NCBI RefSeq assembly: GCF_024349685.1
Contig: NZ_AP025944.1
Location: 5,659,001-5,723,000 of the forward strand
From: Pseudomonas sp. LRP2-20
GTDB taxonomy: Bacteria > Pseudomonadota > Gammaproteobacteria > Pseudomonadales > Pseudomonadaceae
Reading direction: 5' to 3'
Length of the DNA: 64,000 nucleotides
A program made the translations under genes and the position numbers. The notes under the pieces were generated by a model, which was given only the letters and a program-made list of their open reading frames with translations, was not told the DNA's origin and did no database searches. How positions within the stretch are numbered: position 1 is the stretch's first letter; every line of letters starts with the position of its first letter. Positions 47,506 through 55,679 of this stretch are shown piece by piece.

Positions 47506-48891
47506 TCAGTTGTCCAGCGCCACCCGCCCGGCAGCTTCACGCTTGCGGTGCACCAGCAAGCCCGCCGCCACCACACCAATACTCAGCAGTGCAGTCGCGA
47601 TGATTTCGGCACGGTGGTCTTCACGCAGCGCCATCACCGCCAGCACAGCAACGATGAAAGCGATGGTCGCCCAGGTCAGGCCCGGGAACAGCCACATCTT
47701 GAAGGCGATCTTCTCGCCACGGGCTTCACGCTGGCTGCGCATGCGCAGCTGCGACACGGCAATCACCAGGTACACCAGCAGCGCAATGGCGCCGGAGCTG
47801 GCCAGCAGGAACTCGAACACCTGGGCCGGGGCCACGTAGTTGGCGAACACGCAGAGGAACGCGGCAGCGGTCGACAGCAGCACGGCCACATGCGGAGTCG
47901 CCGCCTTGGTGGTGCGCTGGGCGATGGCCGGGGCGTCGCCACGCTTGCTCAGCGAGAACAGCATGCGCGACGAGGTATACAGCGCCGAGTTCAGGCAACT
48001 GGTCACGGCGACCAGAACGACGATGTCGACGATCAGCTTGGCGTTCGGCACGCCAATGCGGCTGAGCACGGTCTGGTAGGAGCCGACTTCGGCCAGCGCC
48101 GGGTCGTTCCACGGCACCAGGGCCACAACCAGGAAGATCGACACCAGATAGAACAGGCAGATACGCCAGATCACCGAGTTGGTGGCACGGCTGATCTGCT
48201 TGCCTGGGTCTTTCGATTCGGCCGCCGCGATGGTGACGATTTCGGTACCCATGAACGAGAACATGGTGGTCAGCATGGCCGCCAGCACCGCGCCCAGGCC
48301 GTTAGGCATGAAGCCCTGGGTATCGAACAGGTGCGCAGCACCGCTCACCTGGCTGCTTGGCACGAAGCCGAACATGGCGATGCAGCCGACGACGATGAAG
48401 CCGATGATCGCCAGCACCTTGAGCAGGGCAAACCAGAACTCGAACTCACCGTAGTTCTTGACGCTGCACAGGTTGGTCAGGGTCAGCGCCAGGGTAATAA
48501 GGAGGGAGAAGGCCCACAGGTCCACGGACGGGAACCAGGCGTGGAGGATGGCCGCGGCGGCGTTGGCCTCCAACGGGATGACCAGCACCCAGAACCACCA
48601 GTACAACCAGCCAATGGTGAAACCGGCCCAACGGCCAATGGCGCGGTCGGCGTAGGTAGAGAACGATCCCGTATCCGGCGAGGCGATCGCCATTTCGCCG
48701 AGCATGCGCATCACTAATACCACAAGGGTACCGGCGGCGGCGTAGGCCAGCAGCACGGCCGGGCCGGCAGCTGCGATGGCATGGCCAGAACCAACGAACA
48801 GACCGGCGCCGATAACGCCAGCAATGGACAGCATGGTGACATGCCGTTGTTTGAGCCCCTGAGCGAGGTCATTGGAATTGTTACCGCTCAT
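47506..48891 (-). CDS. APC-family amino acid permease (GabP-like)
   Basis: A 461-aa permease with 12 predicted helices and the AAT-family start (HVTMLSIAGVIGAGLFVGSG, then AGGTLVVLVMRMLGEMA-type sequence), closest in character to GABA permease. The conserved FSFMGTEIVTIAAAESKDP is helix 6 to loop. Substrate is uncertain among GABA and related amino acids. The ATG at 48891 has AAAGG upstream. Confidence 0.9.
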   Translation of the reverse strand: MSGNNSNDLAQGLKQRHVTMLSIAGVIGAGLFVGSGHAIAAAGPAVLLAYAAAGTLVVLVMRMLGEMAIASPDTGSFSTYADRAIGRWAGFTIGWLYWWFWVLVIPLEANAAAAILHAWFPSVDLWAFSLLITLALTLTNLCSVKNYGEFEFWFALLKVLAIIGFIVVGCIAMFGFVPSSQVSGAAHLFDTQGFMPNGLGAVLAAMLTTMFSFMGTEIVTIAAAESKDPGKQISRATNSVIWRICLFYLVSIFLVVALVPWNDPALAEVGSYQTVLSRIGVPNAKLIVDIVVLVAVTSCLNSALYTSSRMLFSLSKRGDAPAIAQRTTKAATPHVAVLLSTAAAFLCVFANYVAPAQVFEFLLASSGAIALLVYLVIAVSQLRMRSQREARGEKIAFKMWLFPGLTWATIAFIVAVLAVMALREDHRAEIIATALLSIGVVAAGLLVHRKREAAGRVALDN

Positions 48892-49522
48892 TAAAACTAC
48901 CTTTGTAAGGAGTGGACCACTCCGACTGCGGAACCAGAGCGCGCCTGGGGTTGACCTAGGCGTCACTGCAATCGGCGGTTTCCAACTGGCAATAAGCGCG
49001 CCACATTCTGAATACATTCGTCAGATTGATACCACGACCTGTAAACGGCGCGGGTTGCAGGGCATTCGGCCAACCTCTGACCGAAAGGACGCCAAATCTC
49101 CATGCCAAGTCCGGATTACGGAAATACCCACTTACAAACGCACCAAAGGTGCTCCCCGGTAACACCTTTGCACCAGTGCAACGCACAAAAGTGCAACCCA
49201 GCGGTACAACCCGAATACCCCTCGGGCACCACCCCAAGTCGCACCCGTTGCGGCAGGTTTCATCATTGCCGGGCCAAAAGCGCTTCCAACCACTGCGCAA
49301 AGCTGGCACCATCGCGCCTTTTTTCATCAAGGCTATGGAGCTGGGAGAGCCGCATTGCGGACATCTGCGCGACGTTGCGCTGCAGCGATGCGACAAACTG
49401 CCCCGGCAAGGCCTTGAGCCCCTGCGCCCCTGTTGGCCGTCACATTACCGCTATGCTAGCTTGGCGCTCGCCAGGAAGGCCGCCAACAGCTGGGAACGCA
49501 CCCGATCACATGAGGACCGCAC
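48892..49522. promoter_or_regulatory. Divergent regulatory region between permease and ABC operon
   Basis: About 630 bp with no convincing gene. A cluster of inverted repeats lies at 49140-49195: GCACC-AAA-GGTGC, TTGCAC-CA-GTGCAA (49168-49181) and GCACAAAAGTGC. They are candidate operators for one or both flanking transporter units. Confidence 0.4.
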
Positions 49523-50296
49523 ATGGCCCAGGCCACGCCCGCGCTGGAAATCCGCAATCTGCACAAACGCTACGGCGAGCAGGAAATTCTCAAGGGCATT
49601 TCGCTGACCGCGCGCGACGGTGACGTGATCTCCATCCTGGGGTCGTCTGGCTCCGGCAAGTCCACCCTGCTGCGCTGCATCAACCTGTTGGAAAACCCGC
49701 ACCAGGGCGAAATCCTCGTTGCCGGCGAAAGCCTCAAGCTCAAGGCCGCCAAGAACGGCGACCTGATCGCCGCCGACAACCGCCAGATCAACCGCCTGCG
49801 CAGCGAGATCGGCTTCGTCTTCCAGAACTTCAACCTGTGGCCACACATGTCGATCCTCGACAACATCATCGAGGCGCCACGCCGCGTGCTCGGCCAGAGC
49901 AAGGCCGAGGCCATCGAAGCCGCCGAAGCGCTGCTGAACAAGGTTGGCATCTACGACAAGCGCCACAGCTACCCCGCCCAGCTTTCCGGTGGCCAGCAAC
50001 AGCGTGCTGCCATCGCCCGCACCTTGGCCATGAAGCCCAAGGTCATCCTGTTCGACGAGCCGACCTCGGCGCTCGATCCGGAAATGGTCCAGGAAGTGCT
50101 TAACGTTATCCGCGCACTGGCCGAAGAAGGCCGTACCATGCTGCTGGTGACGCACGAGATGAACTTTGCCCGCCAGGTGTCCAGTGAAGTGGTCTTCCTG
50201 CACCAGGGCCTGGTTGAAGAGCAAGGATCGCCGCAGCAGGTCTTCGAAAACCCGACCTCGGCGCGTTGCAAGCAATTCATGTCCAGCCACCGCTAA
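49523..50296 (+). CDS. Polar amino-acid ABC transporter ATP-binding protein
   Basis: A 257-aa HisP/ArtP-type ATPase. Walker A is [11 protein letters not shown], the signature [17 protein letters not shown], Walker [14 protein letters not shown], and the switch VTHEM. It is the first gene of an ATPase-binding protein-permease-permease operon for basic or polar amino acids. GAGGA precedes the ATG. Confidence 0.95.
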   Translation: MAQATPALEIRNLHKRYGEQEILKGISLTARDGDVISILGSSGSGKSTLLRCINLLENPHQGEILVAGESLKLKAAKNGDLIAADNRQINRLRSEIGFVFQNFNLWPHMSILDNIIEAPRRVLGQSKAEAIEAAEALLNKVGIYDKRHSYPAQLSGGQQQRAAIARTLAMKPKVILFDEPTSALDPEMVQEVLNVIRALAEEGRTMLLVTHEMNFARQVSSEVVFLHQGLVEEQGSPQQVFENPTSARCKQFMSSHR

Positions 50297-50307
50297 CGGA
50301 GCAATAC

Positions 50308-51060
50308 ATGCACACTTACAAGAAGTTCCTCCTGGCAGCCGCTGCCACCCTGGTGATGTCGGCAAACGCCATGGCCGCGGAAAAACTGCGCATGGGTATC
50401 GAAGCCGCCTACCCACCGTTCAACAACAAGGACGCCAGCGGTAACGTCGTCGGCTTCGACAAGGACATCGGCGACGCCCTGTGCGCCAAGATGAAGACCG
50501 AATGCTCGGTAGTAACCTCCGACTGGGACGGCATCATCCCGGCCCTGAACGCCAAGAAGTTCGACTTCCTGGTGTCGTCGCTGTCGATCACCGACGAGCG
50601 CAAGCAGGCTGTCGATTTCACTGACCCGTACTACTCCAACAAGCTGCAGTTCATCGCGCCGAAGAACGTCGACTTCAAGACCGACAAGGCTTCGCTCAAG
50701 GGCAAGGTGATCGGCACCCAGCGCGCCACCCTGGCGGGCACCTGGCTGGAAGACAACTACGGCAACGACGTAGAGATCAAACTGTACGACACCCAGGAAA
50801 ACGCCTACCTGGACCTGGTCTCCGGCCGCATCGACGGCATCCTGGCCGACAAGTACGTGCAGTACGAGTGGCTCAAGAGCAAGGACGGCATGAACTTCGA
50901 GTTCAAGGGCGAGCCTGTGGTCGACAGCGACAAGATCGGCATCGCCGTGCGCAAGGGTGACCCGCTGCGCGAGAAGCTGAACAAGGCCCTGGCAGAAATC
51001 AAGGCCGACGGCACGTACAAGAAGATCAACGACAAGTACTTCCCATTCAGCATCGAATGA
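50308..51060 (+). CDS. Amino-acid ABC transporter solute-binding protein (LAO/HisJ-like)
   Basis: A 250-aa periplasmic protein with signal peptide (FLLAAAATLVMSANAMAAE). The SBP_bac_3 fold is shown by LRMGIEAAYPPFNNKDASG, SLSITDERKQAVDFTDPYY and GTQRATLAGTWLEDN, close to lysine/arginine/ornithine or histidine binding proteins. The ATG at 50308 is 11 bp after the ATPase stop. Confidence 0.93.
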   Translation: MHTYKKFLLAAAATLVMSANAMAAEKLRMGIEAAYPPFNNKDASGNVVGFDKDIGDALCAKMKTECSVVTSDWDGIIPALNAKKFDFLVSSLSITDERKQAVDFTDPYYSNKLQFIAPKNVDFKTDKASLKGKVIGTQRATLAGTWLEDNYGNDVEIKLYDTQENAYLDLVSGRIDGILADKYVQYEWLKSKDGMNFEFKGEPVVDSDKIGIAVRKGDPLREKLNKALAEIKADGTYKKINDKYFPFSIE

Positions 51061-51071
51061 TCCGCTTGACC

Positions 51072-51092
51072 TGCGCGCCCTTGCGGCGCGCA
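51072..51092 (+). promoter_or_regulatory. Intercistronic hairpin after the solute-binding protein gene
   Basis: A perfect 8-bp stem TGCGCGCC / GGCGCGCA with a 5-nt loop and no T-run, in the 53-bp gap before the permease gene. It is in the same place as the hairpin between cbcX and cbcW. Confidence 0.65.
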
Positions 51093-51113
51093 AGTCCCTA
51101 GAATGACCTGCCC

Positions 51114-51806
51114 ATGAATATCGACCTGCACGGATTCGGTCCGGCCATGATGGCCGGCACCCTGATGACCGTAAAACTGGCGCTTTGCGCCCTGCTGCTG
51201 GGGCTGGTCCTGGGCCTGCTCGGCGCCCTGGCCAAGACTTCCTCGATCAAGCCATTGCAATGGCTTGGTGGCTTCTACTCGACCCTGGTGCGCGGCGTGC
51301 CCGAACTGCTCTGGGTCCTGCTTATCTACTTCGGCACCGTCGGCCTGATGAACAGCCTCGGCGAAGCCCTGAACATGCCTGGCCTGGAGCTGAGCGCCTT
51401 TGCTGCGGGCGTCATTGCCCTGGGCCTGTGCTTCGGCGCCTACGCCACTGAAGTGTTCCGTGGCGCGATCCTGGCGATCCCCAAGGGCCACCGTGAGGCC
51501 GGCCTGGCGCTGGGCCTGTCCAAGGGCCGCATCCTGTCGCGGATCATCCTGCCGCAGATGTGGCGCATCGCCCTGCCGGGCCTGGGCAACCTGTTCATGA
51601 TCCTGATGAAGGACACCGCGCTGGTGTCGGTGATCGGCCTGGAAGAAATCATGCGCCACGCACAGATCGGCGTGACCGTTACCAAGGAGCCGTTCACCTT
51701 CTACATGGTCGCCGCCTGCATCTACCTGAGCCTGACCATCATCGCCATGACTGGCATGCACTTCATGGAAAAACGCGCCGCTCGCGGCTTTGCGAGGGCC
51801 GAATAA
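51114..51806 (+). CDS. Amino-acid ABC transporter permease (HisQ-like)
   Basis: A 230-aa HisQ/GlnP-type inner-membrane protein with about five helices and the EAA loop AILAIPKGHREAGLALGLSKGRILSRIILPQMWRIALPGLGN. It overlaps the next permease gene by one base (TAATG). Confidence 0.94.
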   Translation: MNIDLHGFGPAMMAGTLMTVKLALCALLLGLVLGLLGALAKTSSIKPLQWLGGFYSTLVRGVPELLWVLLIYFGTVGLMNSLGEALNMPGLELSAFAAGVIALGLCFGAYATEVFRGAILAIPKGHREAGLALGLSKGRILSRIILPQMWRIALPGLGNLFMILMKDTALVSVIGLEEIMRHAQIGVTVTKEPFTFYMVAACIYLSLTIIAMTGMHFMEKRAARGFARAE

Positions 51807-52495
51807 TGAATTGGGAAGTCATCATCAAGTGGCTGCCGCGCCTGGCCCAGGGTGCGACCCTGACCCTGGAGCTGGTGGCCATTGCCGTGGTCGCCGGGCT
51901 GATCCTGGCCATCCCGCTGGGCATCGCCCGCTCCTCGCGCCACTGGTACGTGCGCGCCGTGCCGTTCAGCTACATCTTCTTCTTCCGTGGCACGCCCCTG
52001 CTGGTGCAGTTGTTCCTGGTCTACTACGGCCTGGCGCAGTTCGACGCGGTGCGCGCCAGCTCGCTGTGGCCGTACCTGCGCGATCCGTTCTGGTGCACCG
52101 TGCTGACCATGACCCTGCACACTGCCGCCTACATCGCCGAGATCCTGCGCGGGGCGCTGCAGTCGATCCCCAAAGGTGAGATCGAAGCAGCACGGGCGCT
52201 GGGCATGTCGCGCGGCAAGACGCTGTTCTACATCATGCTGCCACGCGCCTCGCGCATCGGCCTGCCGGCCTACAGCAACGAAGTGATCCTGATGCTCAAG
52301 GCCAGCGCCCTGGCCAGTACCGTGACCCTGCTGGAACTGACCGGCATGGCCCGTACCATCATCGCCCGGACCTACCTGCCGGTGGAGATCTTCTTCGCTG
52401 CCGGGGTGTTCTACCTGGTGATCTCGTTCGTGCTGGTGCAAGGCTTCAAGCTGCTGGAGCGCTGGTTGCGCGTAGACGCCAGCCAGGGCCGCTGA
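51806..52495 (+). CDS. Amino-acid ABC transporter permease (HisM-like)
   Basis: A 229-aa partner permease beginning MNWEVIIKWLPRLAQGATLTLELV, with EAA loop LQSIPKGEIEAARALGMSRGKTLFYIMLPRASRIGLPAYSNE. Together with the preceding permease it forms the heterodimeric channel. The start at 51806 follows from the stop-start overlap; the longer open frame is a shadow of the first permease. Confidence 0.94.
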   Translation: MNWEVIIKWLPRLAQGATLTLELVAIAVVAGLILAIPLGIARSSRHWYVRAVPFSYIFFFRGTPLLVQLFLVYYGLAQFDAVRASSLWPYLRDPFWCTVLTMTLHTAAYIAEILRGALQSIPKGEIEAARALGMSRGKTLFYIMLPRASRIGLPAYSNEVILMLKASALASTVTLLELTGMARTIIARTYLPVEIFFAAGVFYLVISFVLVQGFKLLERWLRVDASQGR

Positions 52496-52501
52496 ACCCT
52501 A

Positions 52502-52536
52502 CTGGCCTCTTCGCGGGTAAGCCCGCGAAGAGGCCC
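52502..52536. repeat. Compact REP palindrome
   Basis: GGCCTCTTCGCGGGTAAGCC is followed by CGCGAAGAGGCC, giving one perfect hairpin with arms of about 14 bp. It is collapsed compared with the usual two-copy REP and lies just after the permease stop. Confidence 0.75.
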
Positions 52537-52568
52537 TCGAAAACACCCCACACCTCAAGCCCTGCCCC

Positions 52569-53774
52569 ATGTCCACCTACCTCCACAGCCACCAGTTGCA
52601 CGACCGCTTCCAGGCCCTCGACCAGTTCCTGATCGAGCACCAGCCGCTGTGGAAACCCCGGCCATTCACCGCCCTGCGCCTGGACTGGGAAACCGAATAC
52701 GCCGCACTCTCCGCTCACCTGCGCCAATGCACCCTGGCCGATGCCGAAGCCGACATCGACCCGCAAGGCCTGCCGGCCCCGTTCCCGCAACTGGCCGCGC
52801 AAGCTGCGCAGTTGTCGGCACTGGGCGAGCTCCCCGACACCGGCCTGCCCAGCGCCGGACACCGCCTCGACGTCAACGTCCCGGGCCGCAAATGGCAACA
52901 GATCGAAGCCTTCAGCCGCCGCCTGGGCTTTCGCCAACAGACCCGTCATTGGCTCGACTGGTGTTCCGGCAAAGGCCACCTCGGCCGCCGCCTGCTGCAA
53001 CCCGGCCAGCAGCTGACCTGCCTGGAGTACAACCCCGAGCTGGTCGCTGCCGGCCAGGCCCTGAGCGATCACCATCAGCTGCCCGCGACACACATACACC
53101 AGGATGTGATGGCCGCCTGCAGTACCCAGCACCTGAACCAGGAGAAAAGCGTTGTCGCCCTGCACGCCTGCGGCGAACTGCACGTGCACCTGTTGCGCCA
53201 GGCCAGCCAGCAAGGCTGCCGCCACCTGGCCGTGGCCCCTTGCTGCTACAACCGCATCCCCGGCGAGCGCTACCAGCCGTTGTCCACAGCCGCGCAGCGC
53301 TCGCCACTGCAACTGAGCATGATCGACCTCGGCCTGCCACTGAACGAAGCCGTCACCGCCAGTGCCCGCGTGCGCCAGCAACGTGACTGCTCCATGGCCC
53401 GGCGCCTGGGCTTCGACCTGCTGCAGCGCGAACAGCGCCGGTGCGATGAATACCTGTCCACCCCTTCGCTGCCGATCGCCTGGCTGGACAAACCTTTCGA
53501 ACAGTATTGCCGTGAGCTGGCCGACCTGCGCAAGGTCGAGCTGACTGGCCAACCGGACTGGGCCGCGCTGGAGGCCGCTGGCTGGCGCCGCCTGGCCGAA
53601 GTGCGCAACCTCGAGCGCCTGCGCAACCTGTTCCGCCGCCCGCTGGAACTGTGGCTGGTGCTCGACCGCGCCCTGTTCCTCGAAGAACAGAGCTACGACG
53701 TTCGCCTGGGCACCTTCTGCGATTACCCGCTCACACCCCGCAACCTGCTGCTGCTGGCCGAGCGTGACCGTTAG
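52569..53774 (+). CDS. SAM-dependent methyltransferase
   Basis: A 401-aa class-I methyltransferase. The SAM motif is LDWCSGKGHLGRRLL (about residue 134), acidic motif II LEYNPELV, and the later motif VALHACGELH and VAPCCYNRI resembles Methyltransf_32-type enzymes that may act on RNA or lipid. Substrate is unknown. It contains a His/Gln-rich N-terminal domain of about 120 residues. Confidence 0.85.
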   Translation: MSTYLHSHQLHDRFQALDQFLIEHQPLWKPRPFTALRLDWETEYAALSAHLRQCTLADAEADIDPQGLPAPFPQLAAQAAQLSALGELPDTGLPSAGHRLDVNVPGRKWQQIEAFSRRLGFRQQTRHWLDWCSGKGHLGRRLLQPGQQLTCLEYNPELVAAGQALSDHHQLPATHIHQDVMAACSTQHLNQEKSVVALHACGELHVHLLRQASQQGCRHLAVAPCCYNRIPGERYQPLSTAAQRSPLQLSMIDLGLPLNEAVTASARVRQQRDCSMARRLGFDLLQREQRRCDEYLSTPSLPIAWLDKPFEQYCRELADLRKVELTGQPDWAALEAAGWRRLAEVRNLERLRNLFRRPLELWLVLDRALFLEEQSYDVRLGTFCDYPLTPRNLLLLAERDR

Positions 53775-54028
53775 CCGCAGCACAACCTGTGGATAACTCT
53801 GTGAACAAGCTTTTGATGAATGGATGGATCCAAGGGCTATTTCAAGCGTTTGGCTTATTCCGGCATCCGCCTCAAGCCCAGTAAAAACAGGTGTTTGCGC
53901 AAAGACCGGCGGTATGCGCTGGCGGCATGCCTTTCGCGCACGGCGACAATGCCTCTTGTGTATAAACAAAATTTCGATTAGGCAACAGCTCCCACAGAAG
54001 TGCCCAGAAATGCGACTTTCATTGCATC

Positions 54029-54058
54029 CTCTGTGGGAGCGGGCTTGCTCGCGAATGG
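54029..54058. repeat. Single REP copy
   Basis: One REP (GGGAGCGGGCTTGCTCGCGAA) downstream of a minus-strand gene; a remnant (GCTCCCACAG) lies near 53988. Confidence 0.7.
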
Positions 54059-54066
54059 CCCTCGAA

Positions 54067-54339
54067 TCAATGCGCCTTGTTCTTGCCCAATTCGATGTCA
54101 TCCATCAGCGCCTTGGCCAGGGCCAGCAAATAGTCGGCAGCGCCTAATAGCTTGTGGTCGTCCTCCGCGTCCCCCTCGCGCACAAGGTGCTTGATATAGC
54201 CGAGCAACACCGACACATGCTCGTAGGCATGGTCGATCGGGATACCCGGCTGCACGCGCAACAGATCGACTGTTGGGTTACCGGCTTCCAGGAAGGTCTG
54301 CACACCTGCGGTGACGATGGTTTCAACGGCCTCACTCAT
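54067..54339 (-). CDS. Small DUF3077/DUF6124-like Pseudomonas protein, second of pair
   Basis: A 90-aa protein, MSEAVETIVTAGVQTFLEAGNP..., with a helical C-terminus (KLLGAADYLLALAKALMDDIEL) in the style of the small Pseudomonas-restricted DUF families. The ATG at 54339 overlaps the upstream gene by 8 bp and has a GGGGCAG site. Function is unknown. Confidence 0.65.
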   Translation of the reverse strand: MSEAVETIVTAGVQTFLEAGNPTVDLLRVQPGIPIDHAYEHVSVLLGYIKHLVREGDAEDDHKLLGAADYLLALAKALMDDIELGKNKAH

Positions 54340-54604
54340 GTGCTGCCCCCTTTTCATCGCTCAAGGTCGCCAGTGCATGCTGGAACAGGATCAATGCCGA
54401 ATCGGCCGCGTAGGCGGCATTGGCCAGCGTGTTCAAACCGGGCTCGCCGGCGTGGAGACGGCAATGTTCATCGATGGTTTCGGCGACGCCGCGGATAAGC
54501 TCGGCGCCGTGGGTGATGGCATCTTCGGGGGAGATATCGCTGTGGACGGAGAAGTACGGCGTTTGGATTAGAAGATGGGGTGGATCAGGAACGATTTTTT
54601 TCAT
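54332..54604 (-). CDS. Small DUF3077/DUF6124-like Pseudomonas protein, first of pair
   Basis: A 90-aa protein starting MKKIVPDPP, with PYFSVHSDISPEDAITHGAELIRGVAETIDEHCRLHAGEP, the familiar pattern of a Pseudomonas-specific DUF family. A strong AAGGAG ribosome-binding site lies 8 nt before its ATG. The ATG also overlaps the stop of a small upstream open frame (ATGA). Function is unknown. Confidence 0.7.
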   Translation of the reverse strand: MKKIVPDPPHLLIQTPYFSVHSDISPEDAITHGAELIRGVAETIDEHCRLHAGEPGLNTLANAAYAADSALILFQHALATLSDEKGAAHE

Positions 54605-54786
54605 GACAGCAGCTCCTTGAATGGAACCACCACATGGACCTTTCTCACGGATTCAGGTGGCAGTCGTACACGGGGTGAGAAAACCGAGGGAGCTACAAAG
54701 CTCGGCCAGGCCGAAGCCTGCCCGCGTACGACCGCCATAACGGACCAGCCGAATAACTCCTTGTCGGGTTTCTCACACCCGGTCAC
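54605..54786 (-). other. Structured leader / small open frame upstream of the DUF pair
   Basis: Upstream of the DUF gene, the minus strand has an imperfect long-range inverted repeat (GTGTGAGAAACCC near 54780 and GGTTTTCTCACCCC near 54683). It also has a continuous 60-codon frame from a GTG, whose stop overlaps the DUF start. It could be a structured 5' leader, a leader peptide, or both. I recall similar sequence before related genes in other pseudomonads, but this is not verified. Confidence 0.4.
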
Positions 54787-55085
54787 CAGGAATTGGCAAC
54801 CCAGGAACGTTATCCCTGGGCCACTTCCCCGCCAACAGAGAAGGGTCGACTAGCCGCGTAGGATAATTCCCAAGTACCCGAGTCCTGAAGCATTTGGTCT
54901 CAAGTTCAGAAATCCCTCACAAAATCACCACGGTCTCTGTGGGAGCGGGTTCACCCGCGAAGAGGCCCGACGGTGTATCATCCACGCCCCAAATCATTAA
55001 AAAGCTACGTCGCACGCTGCCCGCCAGCCCTGCGACCGTCTGGCGTTGCGCCAGATTCGACAATGGACTAACGGACTACACCATC
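54787..55085. other. Intergenic stretch with one REP copy
   Basis: I see no gene in this stretch. A single complete REP (CTGTGGGAGCGGGTTCACCC...) lies at 54936-54967. This is the last REP seen before the tRNA-Thr island. Confidence 0.6.
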
Positions 55086-55334
55086 GTGACCTACACCAAA
55101 CCCCTTGCCCTGCTGGCCTTCGCCCTGACCTTGGGCGCCTGCAGCAACAGCCCTGCCCCACACCCTGCCAGCAACCTGGACTGGAACACTCCAGGCATGC
55201 AGCTGGGCGGCGACAACGGCCTGCCCCTGCGCGTCGAAAGCCCCTGCCGCAAGCGCGGCTGCGACAACGACAAGCTGTTTTTCAACCCTGGAAAAACCGA
55301 GCCGAACGTCAACACTATCCACCGCGGCTGGTAA
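55086..55334 (+). CDS. Small lipoprotein
   Basis: An 82-aa protein from a GTG start (VTYTKPLALLAFALTLGACSNSP) with a typical lipobox LGAC and a Cys-containing C-terminal part (SPCRKRGCDNDKLFFNPGK). No ATG fits the signal sequence, and the ribosome-binding site is weak. Exported function is unknown. Confidence 0.65.
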   Translation: MTYTKPLALLAFALTLGACSNSPAPHPASNLDWNTPGMQLGGDNGLPLRVESPCRKRGCDNDKLFFNPGKTEPNVNTIHRGW

Positions 55335-55393
55335 GAAAATTCTCCTTTCAGGCCGGTGACTTAGCTCATTTGCGCAGAATCGCAAGGAAGTGG

Positions 55394-55421
55394 TTTACAG
55401 GCGCCAACCGATCGTTATAAT
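55394..55421 (+). promoter_or_regulatory. Sigma-70 promoter of tRNA-Thr
   Basis: The -35 TTTACA (55394-55399) and perfect -10 TATAAT (55416-55421) are separated by 16 bp, 11 bp before the tRNA. Confidence 0.75.
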
Positions 55422-55432
55422 GACGCCCCATT

Positions 55433-55508
<76 letters not shown>

Positions 55509-55553
55509 TCCAAGGTTCCATAGAAAGCTTTCAACATCTCTGGAACCCCCGAA

Positions 55554-55578
55554 AACCCCGCCTTCTGGCGGGTTTTTT
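55554..55578 (+). terminator. Terminator of tRNA-Thr
   Basis: Stem CCCGCC-TTCT-GGCGGG followed by TTTTTT. Confidence 0.9.
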
Positions 55579-55679
55579 CGTTTTGGCGTTCCATCGATTT
55601 CCGTCAGAAACTGGTGGATTCCAACCGTTTTAGGGGTAGTGTTAGGGGTAAGGTAATTCGATAAAGGGGGAGTACCCTT

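Noticed and set aside
49303..49318. A sigma-54 promoter (TGGCAC-like) upstream of the amino-acid ABC operon
   Set aside because: The -24 element fits but the -12 TTGC is missing at the correct distance.
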